Source of the DNA: Chloroflexota bacterium
GTDB lineage: Bacteria; Chloroflexota; Anaerolineae; Caldilineales; Caldilineaceae
NCBI GenBank assembly: GCA_003577365.1
Contig: QEUY01000424.1
Coordinates: 1 to 6,703, forward strand
Direction: 5' to 3'
DNA: 6,703 nt
The notes beneath the pieces were generated by a model. The model was not told the DNA's origin. It searched no databases and worked only from the letters and a program-made list of their open reading frames with translations. Positions 1 through 6,672 of this stretch are shown here, in pieces (position 1 is the stretch's first letter; each line of letters starts with the position of its first letter). The position numbers were made by a program, and so were the translations under genes.

Positions 1-1
1 C

Positions 2-1066
2 GCCGCGCCGGGCCGTGTGCGCTATGCCCACGATTTCGCCGCCGGGCGCGGCGCGTTGGGCCAAACCGATCAGCCGCGTAACCGTCTCTATGCCGTCGAG
101 AGCACCCCGACGCTGACCGGGGCCGCCGCCGACCACCGCCTGCCGCTTGCCGCCGGCCAGATCGAAGGCTTTGGCCGCGCCCTTGCCCGCGAACTCGGTC
201 TGGAGGTCGAGAGCAGCGGCGACCCAGCGCTCCCCGCCAACTGGCTGGCCGCGCTGGCGCGCGATCTGCAAGCGCACCCCGGCAGCAGTCTGGTGATCGC
301 CGGCGACCATCAGCCGCCTGCGCTCCACGCTCTGGCTCACGCCATCAACGACACGTTGGGTAACACGGGCCATACGGTTGTCTACATCCCGCCCGTCGCC
401 GCCAACCCGGCGAGTCAAGCCGAATCGCTGGCCGGGCTGGTCAGCGCCATGCAGGCCGGCGAGGTCGAACTGCTCCTGATCCTGGGTGGCAATCCGGTCT
501 ATACCGCGCCCGCCGGCCTCGCCTTTGGCGCAGCCTTACAGCAGGTCGGCTTGAGCGTCCACCACAGCCTCTACGCCGACGAAACCGCCGCAGCCTGCCA
601 TTGGCATCTGCCCGAAGCGCACTATCTAGAGACCTGGGGCGACGGCCGCGCCTACGACGGCACGGTCACGCTGCAGCAGCCGTTGATCGAGCCGCTCTAC
701 GCCGGGCGCGCCGCCATCGAAGTGCTGGACCTCCTGGTCGCCGACCAAGCGCGCAGCGCCGAAGACATCCTAACCTCCTACTGGGAATCGCAATACAGCG
801 GCGACAATTTTGACCTCTACTGGCAGACGGCGCTCCAGGCCGGCCTGTTCGCCGAGAGCGCGCCGTCCGCACAGCCGGTCACGCTCCAGCTCGACCTGGG
901 CAGCCTCCCCGCGGCCACGCCCGACGCCGCTCTGGCTCATGCCGGGCCACTGCGAAGGCGCGGTCACCGTGCATCTGGGCTATGGCCGCACCCACGCCGG
1001 GCAGGTCGGCAGCGGAACGGGCTTCAACGCCTATGCGCTGCGCCCGGCCGCCGCCTCGTGGTTTAG
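2..1066 (+). CDS. actB: ActB, 5' part: molybdopterin-oxidoreductase-like domain (partial, frame-disrupted)
   Basis: The frame is open from base 2, so the gene starts upstream of the window and the GTG at 17 is an internal codon. The stretch around RNRLYAVESTPTLTGA and the following DHRLPL are typical of the ActB domain that resembles molybdopterin oxidoreductases. In ACIII this domain is known to carry no molybdenum cofactor and is a structural part of the periplasmic-side module. Homology runs to about base 926 (…LPAATPDA). After that the frame gives basic, low-information sequence (GPLRRRGHRASG) until the stop at 1064-1066, which marks this tail as out of frame. The true continuation lies in the next frame from about 927. 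A conserved block expected between the two parts is absent. Identification as ActB is secure because actC-F follow. Whether the break is biological or an assembly error cannot be decided here. Confidence 0.85.
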   Translation, partial: AAPGRVRYAHDFAAGRGALGQTDQPRNRLYAVESTPTLTGAAADHRLPLAAGQIEGFGRALARELGLEVESSGDPALPANWLAALARDLQAHPGSSLVIAGDHQPPALHALAHAINDTLGNTGHTVVYIPPVAANPASQAESLAGLVSAMQAGEVELLLILGGNPVYTAPAGLAFGAALQQVGLSVHHSLYADETAAACHWHLPEAHYLETWGDGRAYDGTVTLQQPLIEPLYAGRAAIEVLDLLVADQARSAEDILTSYWESQYSGDNFDLYWQTALQAGLFAESAPSAQPVTLQLDLGSLPAATPDAALAHAGPLRRRGHRASGLWPHPRRAGRQRNGLQRLCAAPGRRLVV

Positions 1067-1979
1067 CCCAGGCTTAACCGTGAGCAAGATCGGCTCCGGC
1101 CATGCCTTTGCCGGCACACAGACCCACCACACCTTGGAGGGCCGCGACCTGCTGCGCGTCGGCACGTTGGCGCAGTACGAAGCCGAACCGGATTTCGCCC
1201 AGGCCGCCGACGCCCATATCCCCGCCATCTCGCTCTATCCCAAGGTCGATTACCCCGACAACGCCTGGGGCATGGCAATCGACCTCAGCGCCTGCATCGG
1301 CTGCAACGCCTGTGTCACCGCCTGCCAAGCCGAAAACAACATCCCTGTGGTCGGCAAAGAGCAAGTCGCCAAAGGCCGCGAGATGCACTGGATCCGCATC
1401 GACACCTACTTTGACGGCGAGCTGACCAACCCCGCCGTCCACCATCAGCCTGTCCTGTGTATGCACTGCGAAAACGCCCCTTGCGAACTGGTCTGTCCCG
1501 TGGGCGCGACCGTCCACGACCATGAAGGGCTAAACACCATGGTCTATAATCGCTGCATCGGCACACGCTACTGCTCCAACAACTGCCCCTACAAGGTGCG
1601 GCGCTTTAACTATCTGCAATACACCGACCTGGAGACCGAAACGCTCAAGTTGCAGCGCAACCCCAATGTCACCGTGCGCTCGCGCGGCGTGATCGAAAAA
1701 TGCACCTACTGCGTCCAGCGCATCAGCGCCGCCCGCATCACGGCCAAGATCGAGGGACGGCCCATCCGCGACGGCGAAGTTGTCACGGCCTGCCAAGCTG
1801 CCTGCCCCACGCGCGCCATCGTCTTTGGCAACATCAACGACCCCGAAAGCGCCGTGGCGCAGCGCAAGACGACCCCGCTCAACTACAGCCTGCTCGCCGA
1901 TCTCAACACCCACCCGCGCACCACCTATCTGGCGAAGTTACGCAACCCCAACCCCGACCTGGCCGCAGAGGAGGGCTGA
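927..1979 (+). CDS. actB: ActB, 3' part: end of MoOR-like domain plus four-cluster Fe-S domain
   Basis: This part carries electrons between the quinol site and the hemes of ACIII. Family-like sequence begins near 927 (PLWLMPGHCEGAVTVHLGYG) and continues through GFNAYALRP and HHTLEGRDLLRVGTL. The ferredoxin-like domain follows. Its cysteine codons are at 1293/1302/1311/1323, 1458/1467/1482/1494, 1554/1572/1584 and 1701/1710/1791/1803. The third set reads CIGTRYC, with Thr where a fourth Cys would be, matching the known ACIII set of three [4Fe-4S] clusters and one [3Fe-4S]. The frame extends upstream to an ATG at 810, but 810-926 translates to arginine-rich nonsense overlapping the 5' part. No convincing start exists; an ATG at 939 lacks a Shine-Dalgarno site. 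Most likely this is one gene with the 5' part, broken by a deletion or frameshift. The stop overlaps the actC start (TGATG). Confidence 0.88.
   Translation, partial: PLWLMPGHCEGAVTVHLGYGRTHAGQVGSGTGFNAYALRPAAASWFSPGLTVSKIGSGHAFAGTQTHHTLEGRDLLRVGTLAQYEAEPDFAQAADAHIPAISLYPKVDYPDNAWGMAIDLSACIGCNACVTACQAENNIPVVGKEQVAKGREMHWIRIDTYFDGELTNPAVHHQPVLCMHCENAPCELVCPVGATVHDHEGLNTMVYNRCIGTRYCSNNCPYKVRRFNYLQYTDLETETLKLQRNPNVTVRSRGVIEKCTYCVQRISAARITAKIEGRPIRDGEVVTACQAACPTRAIVFGNINDPESAVAQRKTTPLNYSLLADLNTHPRTTYLAKLRNPNPDLAAEEG
1969..1974 (+). promoter_or_regulatory. Shine-Dalgarno site for actC-actD
   Basis: AGGAGG lies inside the last actB codons, four bases before the ATG at 1979. With the TGATG overlap at 1977-1981 it fixes the start of the fused actC-actD gene and suggests translational coupling to actB. 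Confidence 0.75.
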
Positions 1980-3979
1980 TGGACGCGCCGCAAATGCCAC
2001 GATCCCTATCACGCAGCATACCGCGCACGGGCTACCTGATCGGCCCAGGCCACACCTTCCGCACCATTACCGAGAAGATCGCCGGCATCGTCCTCACGCG
2101 CAGCACGCCCGCCGCCTGGTTCGCCGGGTTTACGCTGAGCTTTCTGGCGCTCATGCTCCTGTTCTACGCTGTCTACTACCTTTTGGTCACCGGCGTCGGC
2201 ATCTGGGGCAACAACATCCCCGTCGCCTGGGGCTACGACATCACCAACCTCGTCTGGTGGATCGGCATCGGCCACGCCGGGACGCTGATCTCGGCCATCC
2301 TCCTGCTCTTCCACCAGCAGTGGCGAACGTCGATCAACCGCTTTGCCGAAGCCATGACCCTCTTTGCCGTGCTCTGCGCCTCGCTCTTTCCTTTGCTGCA
2401 CACAGGCCGTCCCTGGCTGGCCTATTGGATCTTCCCCTATCCTAACACCCTCGGCCTGTGGCCGCAGTTTCGCAGCCCCCTAGTGTGGGATGCCTTTGCC
2501 ATCGGCACCTACGCCACCGTTTCGCTGATCTTCTGGTATATCGGGCTGATCCCCGATCTGGCTGCGCTGCGCGACCGCGCCCGCAACACCCCGGTGCGCC
2601 TCTTCTATGGGCTGCTGGCGCTGGGCTGGCGCGGCGCGGCCCACCACTGGCAGCGTTACGAAACCGCCTATCTGCTGCTGGCCGCGCTCGCCACGCCCTT
2701 GGTCGTCTCCGTCCATTCGGTCGTGAGCTTCGACTTCGCCGTATCGGTTATCCCCGGCTGGCATTCCACCATCTTTCCGCCCTATTTTGTGGCTGGGGCC
2801 ATCTTCTCCGGCTTCGCCATGGTGCTGACGCTCCTGCTCCCGCTGCGCAGCCTCTACCGGCTGCAGGACTTCATCACCCCGCGCCACCTGGACAACATGG
2901 CCAAGGTCATGCTGGCGACCGGGCTGTTTGTCGCCTACGGCTATCTCACCGAAGCGTTCACCGCCTGGTATTCCGGCAACCCCGCCGAGCGATTCTGGCT
3001 CTTCAACCGCTCTTTTGGCCCCTACTGGTGGGCCTTTTGGGCGCTCATGGCGTGCAACGTCGTCGCCCCCCAGGCCCTCTGGTTTGCCCGTGTGCGCGTC
3101 ACCCCGGTTCTGCTCTTTGCCGTCGCCCTGATCATCAATTTTGGGATGTGGCTGGAGCGTTATGTCATCATCGTGGTCAGCCTCCATCGCGACTATCTCC
3201 CCTCCTCCTGGGGCATCTATGCCGGAACGATCTGGGACCGCGCCACCTTGCTCGGCACGATCGGTTTATTCCTGACCCTGATCTTTATCTTTGTGCGCCT
3301 CCTGCCCATGATCTCGATCTTCGAGATGCGCCACCTACTCGACGAAACCCAGAAACAGGGCGCGGCCAAAGGGGACGCAGCGCGCGCCGCAGAGACCGCA
3401 TCCGCTGGCGGCGACGGCTCTACGCCTGCTTCGCTTCCCACCCGCGCCGGCCGCCCGCTCTACGGATTGATGGCCGAATTCGACAGTTCCGACGCCCTGG
3501 TCGACAAGGCGCGGCAGACCTATCGGGCGGGCTACCGCCGCATCTCGGCCTACAGCCCCTTCCCCGTCGAGGGGCTGGCCGACGCCATCGGTCTGCGCCC
3601 CACCCGCCTGCCCTATCTCGTCCTGCTCGGCGGCATCGCCGGCGCGCTGGGCGGCTATGCGTTGCAGTACTACGCCGCCGTCGTCGACTACCCGCTTAAC
3701 ATCGGAGGCCGCCCACTCAACAGTTGGCCCGCGTTCACGGTTGTCACCTTCGAAATGACGATCCTGGGCGCGGCCCTGGTCGCCGCGCTGGGCATGCTGC
3801 TGCGCAATGGGCTGCCGCAGCCCTATCATGCCGTGTTCAATGCGCCCCGCTTTCACCTGGCCTCCCAAGACCGCTTCTTCCTCTGTGTCGAAGCGCGCGA
3901 CCCTAAGTTCGACCTCGCCCAGACGCGCCAGTTTTTGGAAAGCCTGGGCGCGTCGGAGATTGTCGCGGTCGAAGTCTAG
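1979..3979 (+). CDS. actC-actD: ActC-ActD fusion: NrfD/PsrC-family quinone-site subunit joined to DUF3341 membrane subunit
   Basis: This is a 666-residue protein. Residues 1 to about 454 are ActC, an NrfD/PsrC-type integral membrane subunit with about ten hydrophobic helices. Recognisable stretches are GHAGTLISAILLLFHQQWR, LFPLLHTGRPW, PGWHSTIFPPYF and the terminal PMISIFEMR. In ACIII this subunit binds and oxidises quinol. Residues about 455-492 are a polar, Ala/Gly/Asp/Ser/Thr/Pro-rich linker. Residues about 493-666 are ActD: YGLMAEFDSSDAL, GYRRISAYSPFPVEGL, two transmembrane helices (around PYLVLLGGIAGALGGYAL and FEMTILGAALVAALGMLL), then a soluble tail ending ASEIVAVEV. ActC and ActD are usually separate adjacent genes. 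An internal in-frame ATG at 3470 would cut off the conserved YGL of ActD and has no clear ribosome site, so one polypeptide is the better reading. A lost stop codon from a sequencing error remains possible. Confidence 0.9.
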   Translation: MDAPQMPRSLSRSIPRTGYLIGPGHTFRTITEKIAGIVLTRSTPAAWFAGFTLSFLALMLLFYAVYYLLVTGVGIWGNNIPVAWGYDITNLVWWIGIGHAGTLISAILLLFHQQWRTSINRFAEAMTLFAVLCASLFPLLHTGRPWLAYWIFPYPNTLGLWPQFRSPLVWDAFAIGTYATVSLIFWYIGLIPDLAALRDRARNTPVRLFYGLLALGWRGAAHHWQRYETAYLLLAALATPLVVSVHSVVSFDFAVSVIPGWHSTIFPPYFVAGAIFSGFAMVLTLLLPLRSLYRLQDFITPRHLDNMAKVMLATGLFVAYGYLTEAFTAWYSGNPAERFWLFNRSFGPYWWAFWALMACNVVAPQALWFARVRVTPVLLFAVALIINFGMWLERYVIIVVSLHRDYLPSSWGIYAGTIWDRATLLGTIGLFLTLIFIFVRLLPMISIFEMRHLLDETQKQGAAKGDAARAAETASAGGDGSTPASLPTRAGRPLYGLMAEFDSSDALVDKARQTYRAGYRRISAYSPFPVEGLADAIGLRPTRLPYLVLLGGIAGALGGYALQYYAAVVDYPLNIGGRPLNSWPAFTVVTFEMTILGAALVAALGMLLRNGLPQPYHAVFNAPRFHLASQDRFFLCVEARDPKFDLAQTRQFLESLGASEIVAVEV

Positions 3980-3980
3980 C

Positions 3981-4026
3981 CCTGTATAGCGCCGGCTTGC
4001 ATAGCATCGGACTTGTATCACACCGG
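3981..4026 (+). repeat. Three degenerate 15-bp direct repeats in the actD-actE spacer
   Basis: The units are CCTGTATAGCGCCGG (3981-3995), CTTGCATAGCATCGG (3996-4010) and CTTGTATCACACCGG (4012-4026). Each pair matches at 11 of 15 positions, and the core is C-Y-TG-Y-AT followed by an ending CGG. They fill nearly the whole 56-base gap, and the last unit runs into the actE ribosome site. Function is unknown; they may be remnants of a duplicated leader or a binding site. With such short units, chance cannot be excluded. Confidence 0.45.
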
Positions 4027-4029
4027 AAG
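4025..4029 (+). promoter_or_regulatory. Shine-Dalgarno site for actE
   Basis: GGAAG lies six bases before the ATG at 4036. It supports that start over the in-frame TTG at 3997, which has no such site. Confidence 0.55.
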
Positions 4030-4035
4030 CGCCCT

Positions 4036-4638
4036 ATGCCGAGATTGATCCAAGCGCGGTTCGCCCCGATTACCGGCCTTTTGTTCGCCCTCACCCTGCT
4101 GGCGGGCTGCGCCCTGAGCATGGCTGACCAGCCGCGCTATGAGCCGTTCGAAGCGAGCGCCTTCTTCGCCGACGGCGCATCGGCGCGCCCGCCCGTAGCC
4201 GGTACAGTGGCCCGCGGCCAACTCCAGACCGACACCCACTTTGCCACCGGCCGCATCGGACGCGACTTCGCCGAAACCTTCCCCTTCACCGTCACGCTGG
4301 AGACGCTCGAACGCGGCCACGAACGTTATGACATCTTTTGCAGCCCCTGTCACGGTCTGGTGGGCGAAGGCGACGGGCTGGTCACCGAGTATGGGATGCG
4401 CAAGCCCACCTCGTTCCACGACCCCGAACTGCGCGACGAGCCGCCGGGCTACTATTTTGCGCTGATCACCGGTGGCACGCGCGTCATGCCGAGCTACGCA
4501 TCGCGCATCCCCCCCGCCGACCGCTGGGCCATCGTGGCCTATATCCGCGCCCTACAGTTGAGCCAGAACGCCGAACTCTCACAGGTGCCGGCAGATCAAC
4601 TGCCCTTGTTACAGCAGACAGATATCATTACAAAATGA
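4036..4638 (+). CDS. actE: ActE: monoheme cytochrome c lipoprotein of ACIII
   Basis: This is a 200-residue periplasm-facing lipoprotein carrying one c-type heme, an electron exit or relay site of ACIII. The signal peptide has a hydrophobic core and a lipobox, LLAGC, with Cys25 as the lipidated residue. The heme motif is CSPCH at residues 102-106. It is followed by GLVGEGDGLVTEYGMRKP and then by TRVMPSYASRIPPADRWAIV, in which Met151 is the likely second axial ligand; this is the usual ActE pattern. The C-terminal helix YIRALQLSQ is also typical. The ATG at 4036 is chosen because it has a ribosome site and gives a normal signal peptide length. An in-frame TTG at 3997 would add 13 residues. The gene is intact, lies 56 bases after actD and is followed by actF after 36 bases. 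Confidence 0.93.
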   Translation: MPRLIQARFAPITGLLFALTLLAGCALSMADQPRYEPFEASAFFADGASARPPVAGTVARGQLQTDTHFATGRIGRDFAETFPFTVTLETLERGHERYDIFCSPCHGLVGEGDGLVTEYGMRKPTSFHDPELRDEPPGYYFALITGGTRVMPSYASRIPPADRWAIVAYIRALQLSQNAELSQVPADQLPLLQQTDIITK

Positions 4639-4674
4639 CCTACAGCCGCCGCACTCACCATCTTCACAGGCCAC

Positions 4675-5289
4675 ATGCCTATGCATAAACAGCCTGCTCG
4701 CTCCACATCGCTAGATCGCCTCCAGCGCCCCGCCCTGCTTGTCGCTCTGGCCGGGTTGGTATTGGCCGCTCTGGGCGCGTGGGTCGATTTGCGCCAGTTC
4801 TGGCGATCCTACCTGCTCGCCTATCTCTTCTGGCTGGAGATCGGGCTGGGCTGCCTGGCGCTGGTCATGCTCCACCACCTGGCGGGCGGGCGCTGGAGCG
4901 CGCGCATCCGCCGCATCATGGAGACCGGCGCGCTGACCCTCCTCCCGATGGCCCTCCTCTTTCTGCCGCTGCTCCTCGGCCTGGCTGCGCTCTATCCGTG
5001 GGCGGACCCTGGCTGGATGCAACACGACGAGATCGTGCAGCAGAAAGCCGCCTATCTGAATGTGCCCTTCTTTATCGCCCGCGCTGTGGTCTACTTCGCC
5101 GTCTGGGCAACGCTGGCCTGGCTCCTCCACCGCTGGTCGCTGGCCCAAGACCGCGGCGACCCCGCAGCGACGGCGCGCATGCGCCGCCTAAGCGCGGCAG
5201 GCATGATCCTCTACATGCTGACCGCGACCTTTGCCGGCTACGACTGGCTGATGTCGCTCGAACCGGAATGGTTTTCGTCGGCCTATTGA
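4675..5289 (+). CDS. actF: ActF, N-terminal half (helices 1-5), ended early by a tandem duplication
   Basis: ActF is the second large membrane subunit of ACIII, distantly related to ActC, and is thought to take part in the membrane module and proton movement. This 204-residue half holds about five hydrophobic helices. The last runs into the family-typical DWLMSLEPEWFSSAY, where a TGA at 5287-5289 stops it. That stop exists only because the 38-bp segment 5249-5286 is repeated. Removing one copy joins this frame directly to the next half and gives a protein of 397 residues, about the usual ActF length. Start candidates are the ATGs at 4675 and 4681 (MPMHK); both lie shortly after a weak CAGG, so the choice is uncertain. 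The gene follows actE after 36 bases that hold nothing else recognisable. Confidence 0.85.
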   Translation: MPMHKQPARSTSLDRLQRPALLVALAGLVLAALGAWVDLRQFWRSYLLAYLFWLEIGLGCLALVMLHHLAGGRWSARIRRIMETGALTLLPMALLFLPLLLGLAALYPWADPGWMQHDEIVQQKAAYLNVPFFIARAVVYFAVWATLAWLLHRWSLAQDRGDPAATARMRRLSAAGMILYMLTATFAGYDWLMSLEPEWFSSAY

Positions 5290-5324
5290 TGTCGCTCGAA
5301 CCGGAATGGTTTTCGTCGGCCTAT
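5249..5324 (+). repeat. Perfect 38-bp tandem duplication inside actF
   Basis: Bases 5249-5286 and 5287-5324 are identical over 38 bases, beginning TGATGTCGCTCG and ending TCGGCCTAT. They abut with no spacer, and the identity stops at both edges. As 38 is not a multiple of three, the second copy shifts the frame and brings a TGA into phase at 5287. The same junction makes TGATG, placing an ATG at 5289 in the frame of the C-terminal half. One copy encodes the normal MSLEPEWFSSAY segment. Replication slippage or an assembly overlap error are both possible origins. Confidence 0.97.
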
Positions 5325-5906
5325 GGGCTGATCCTGATCAGCGGCCAGGGGGTCGCGGGGCTGGCGCTGGCGGTCATCGGGCTGCGGCTGCTGGCTGCGC
5401 GTGTCGATGGCGGCTCAGATTGGACGGAGTCCTTTAACCATCTCGGCAACTTGCTGTTGGGCTTTGTGATGATCTGGGCCTATCTGGTCTTCTCACAGTT
5501 TTTGATCATCTGGTCGGCCAATATCCCGGAAGAGGCGATCTGGTATGTGCATCGCAGCCAAGGTGGCTGGCTGGCGGTCGCCATCGCCCTGATCGCCGTT
5601 CATTTTGCCGTCCCCTTTGTCGTGCTGCTTTCACGCCGCGTCAAGCGCAGAGCGCAGGCCCTGACCGTGCTGGCCGTGGTTCTCCTGCTGGCCCGTCTGC
5701 TCAACTTGATCTGGCTGATCCTGCCCGCCTTCCATCCGCAGGGGGGCACGCTGCACTGGCTGGACCTGGCGCTGGTGCTGGGATTGGGCGGCCTATGGGC
5801 CGCGGCCTTCACCTGGTTCTGGGCGGGCCAAGCGGCCTTGCCGCGCCGTGACCCGCACCTGCTGGGTCTGGAACCAGCCGACCTCCCCGCGCCGCCCGCG
5901 CCCTGA
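5289..5906 (+). CDS. actF: ActF, C-terminal half (helices 6-10)
   Basis: This is the remainder of ActF, 205 residues if translation starts at the ATG at 5289, which overlaps the stop of the N-terminal half. It begins MSLEPEWFSSAYGLILISG and contains about five hydrophobic helices. It holds the family-typical stretch HLGNLLLGFVMIWAYLVFSQ, followed by FLIIWSANIPEE and IWYVHRSQGGW. The tail is short and Pro/Ala-rich and ends at TGA 5904-5906. No strong Shine-Dalgarno site precedes 5289, so expression would depend on ribosomes terminating at 5287-5289 and restarting. If the duplication is an artefact, this is simply the rest of one 397-residue ActF. Composition and conservation match the N-terminal half, so the split is recent or not real. 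Confidence 0.85.
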   Translation: MSLEPEWFSSAYGLILISGQGVAGLALAVIGLRLLAARVDGGSDWTESFNHLGNLLLGFVMIWAYLVFSQFLIIWSANIPEEAIWYVHRSQGGWLAVAIALIAVHFAVPFVVLLSRRVKRRAQALTVLAVVLLLARLLNLIWLILPAFHPQGGTLHWLDLALVLGLGGLWAAAFTWFWAGQAALPRRDPHLLGLEPADLPAPPAP

Positions 5907-5925
5907 GAGGTCAGAGAAACCAACT

Positions 5926-6609
5926 ATGACCGATTCCCGACCCGATCCGACACCCACGGCCGGCAAACATCTAGGGCTGGGCTGCGCCGTCGTCTTTGCG
6001 CTGCTCCTGCTGGGGCTGCTGGGCGCAGCCTTTTTCTGGGGGCCAAACCTGGCGCAGCGCCTGGCCGGCAAGACCGGCAACACACCCCTGCCTTTTGAAG
6101 ATGAGACCTCCCCGGAGCATGTCGCCGAGGTCCGCACCCGCGCCGCCGAACGGCTGAACAGCTATGGCTGGGTCGACCAAGAGGCGGGCATCGTCCACAT
6201 TCCCATCAGCCAGGCGATGCAGTTGATCGCGGCCGCCGGGCTGCCGGTCGGCGAGCCGACGCCCGCGGCCGCCGCTCCCACGGGCACGCCTGCCGCCAGC
6301 AGCGCGGACGAACCGCCCGTCGACCTCAGCCATGTCACCTACGAGGCGGACGTGCTACCGATCTTCCAGGAATATTGCGAAGAGTGCCATGGGGCCGAAG
6401 ACCCCGAGGAAAATCTGGAGCTGACGCGCTACCGCACGGCCATGGCCGGCTCGCAGAACGGCCCGGTGATCGAACCCGGCGACCCGGACAACAGCTATCT
6501 GGTCAAACAGATCGTCGAAGGCAAAATGCCCAAAGACCGCGACCCTTTGCCGCAGCGCGATATCGACATCATCATCGCCTGGATCAAAGCCGGCGCGCCG
6601 GAGAAATAG
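5926..6609 (+). CDS. Membrane-anchored monoheme cytochrome c with planctomycete-type cytochrome domain
   Basis: This is a 227-residue protein, probably on the periplasmic or outer face. Residues about 16-38 form one hydrophobic helix that would anchor it. Residues about 80-98 carry YGWVDQEAGIVHIPISQAM, a segment I recall from small proteins encoded beside cytochrome oxidase and ACIII genes; that is memory, not a search. A Pro/Ala/Thr-rich linker (about 108-130) leads to a C-terminal heme domain with CEECH at residues 151-155 and a likely Met201 ligand in EGKMPKD. The pattern VLPIFQEYC, then EPGDPDNSYLV, then DIDIIIAWIKAGAPE, resembles the PSCyt1/PF07635 cytochrome family. It follows actF after 19 bases, so it is probably cotranscribed and may be an accessory ACIII subunit or a tethered donor to the oxidase. 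Cys20 does not fit a lipobox. The ATG at 5926 is preceded by GAGAGG (5905-5910), somewhat distant. Confidence 0.82.
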   Translation: MTDSRPDPTPTAGKHLGLGCAVVFALLLLGLLGAAFFWGPNLAQRLAGKTGNTPLPFEDETSPEHVAEVRTRAAERLNSYGWVDQEAGIVHIPISQAMQLIAAAGLPVGEPTPAAAAPTGTPAASSADEPPVDLSHVTYEADVLPIFQEYCEECHGAEDPEENLELTRYRTAMAGSQNGPVIEPGDPDNSYLVKQIVEGKMPKDRDPLPQRDIDIIIAWIKAGAPEK

Positions 6610-6633
6610 CGAACTAGGGTTCACAACCTCCCT

Positions 6634-6672
6634 AAAAAACTCCCAGGAAGCCCGATCGGGCTTCCTGGGAGT
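6634..6672 (-). terminator. Perfect 16-bp-stem hairpin with T-tract on the minus strand
   Basis: The arms ACTCCCAGGAAGCCCG (6639-6654) and its exact complement (6657-6672) are separated only by AT, so 6639-6672 is a 34-base perfect palindrome. Read on the minus strand the stem ends in six T's (complement of 6634-6639), the classical intrinsic terminator layout for a gene entering from the right. On the plus strand the stem is followed by GAGACTGC with no T-run, so it would end the act operon only weakly or by its hairpin alone. The rest of 6610-6703 shows no gene. Confidence 0.8.

Noticed and set aside
810..926. ATG at 810 as the start of the second actB frame
   Set aside because: The translation up to about 926 is arginine-rich and unrelated to ActB, while the other frame still carries ActB sequence here.
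928..943. A 16-base stretch nearly identical (15 of 16) to 328-343, exactly 600 bases upstream, at the actB break
   Set aside because: Both encode ALAHA in the first frame, but the sequence after 930 reads as true ActB in the new frame. I see no sign that this repeat caused the deletion, so it is treated as chance.
2009..2401. Long open frames on the minus strand across the window (for example here, 2480-3187 and 3335-4021)
   Set aside because: They lie opposite well-recognised act genes, have the composition of high-GC shadow frames and match no family I know.
3997..4035. TTG at 3997 as the actE start
   Set aside because: It lacks a ribosome site and lies within the spacer repeats; the ATG at 4036 gives a normal lipoprotein signal peptide.
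3980..4035. Internal promoter before actE
   Set aside because: TTGCAT (3998-4003) and TGTATC (4014-4019) resemble promoter boxes but are only about ten bases apart, too close for a sigma-70-type promoter.
5280..5300. Programmed ribosomal frameshift in actF
   Set aside because: There is no slippery heptamer, and an exact 38-bp duplication fully explains the frame change.
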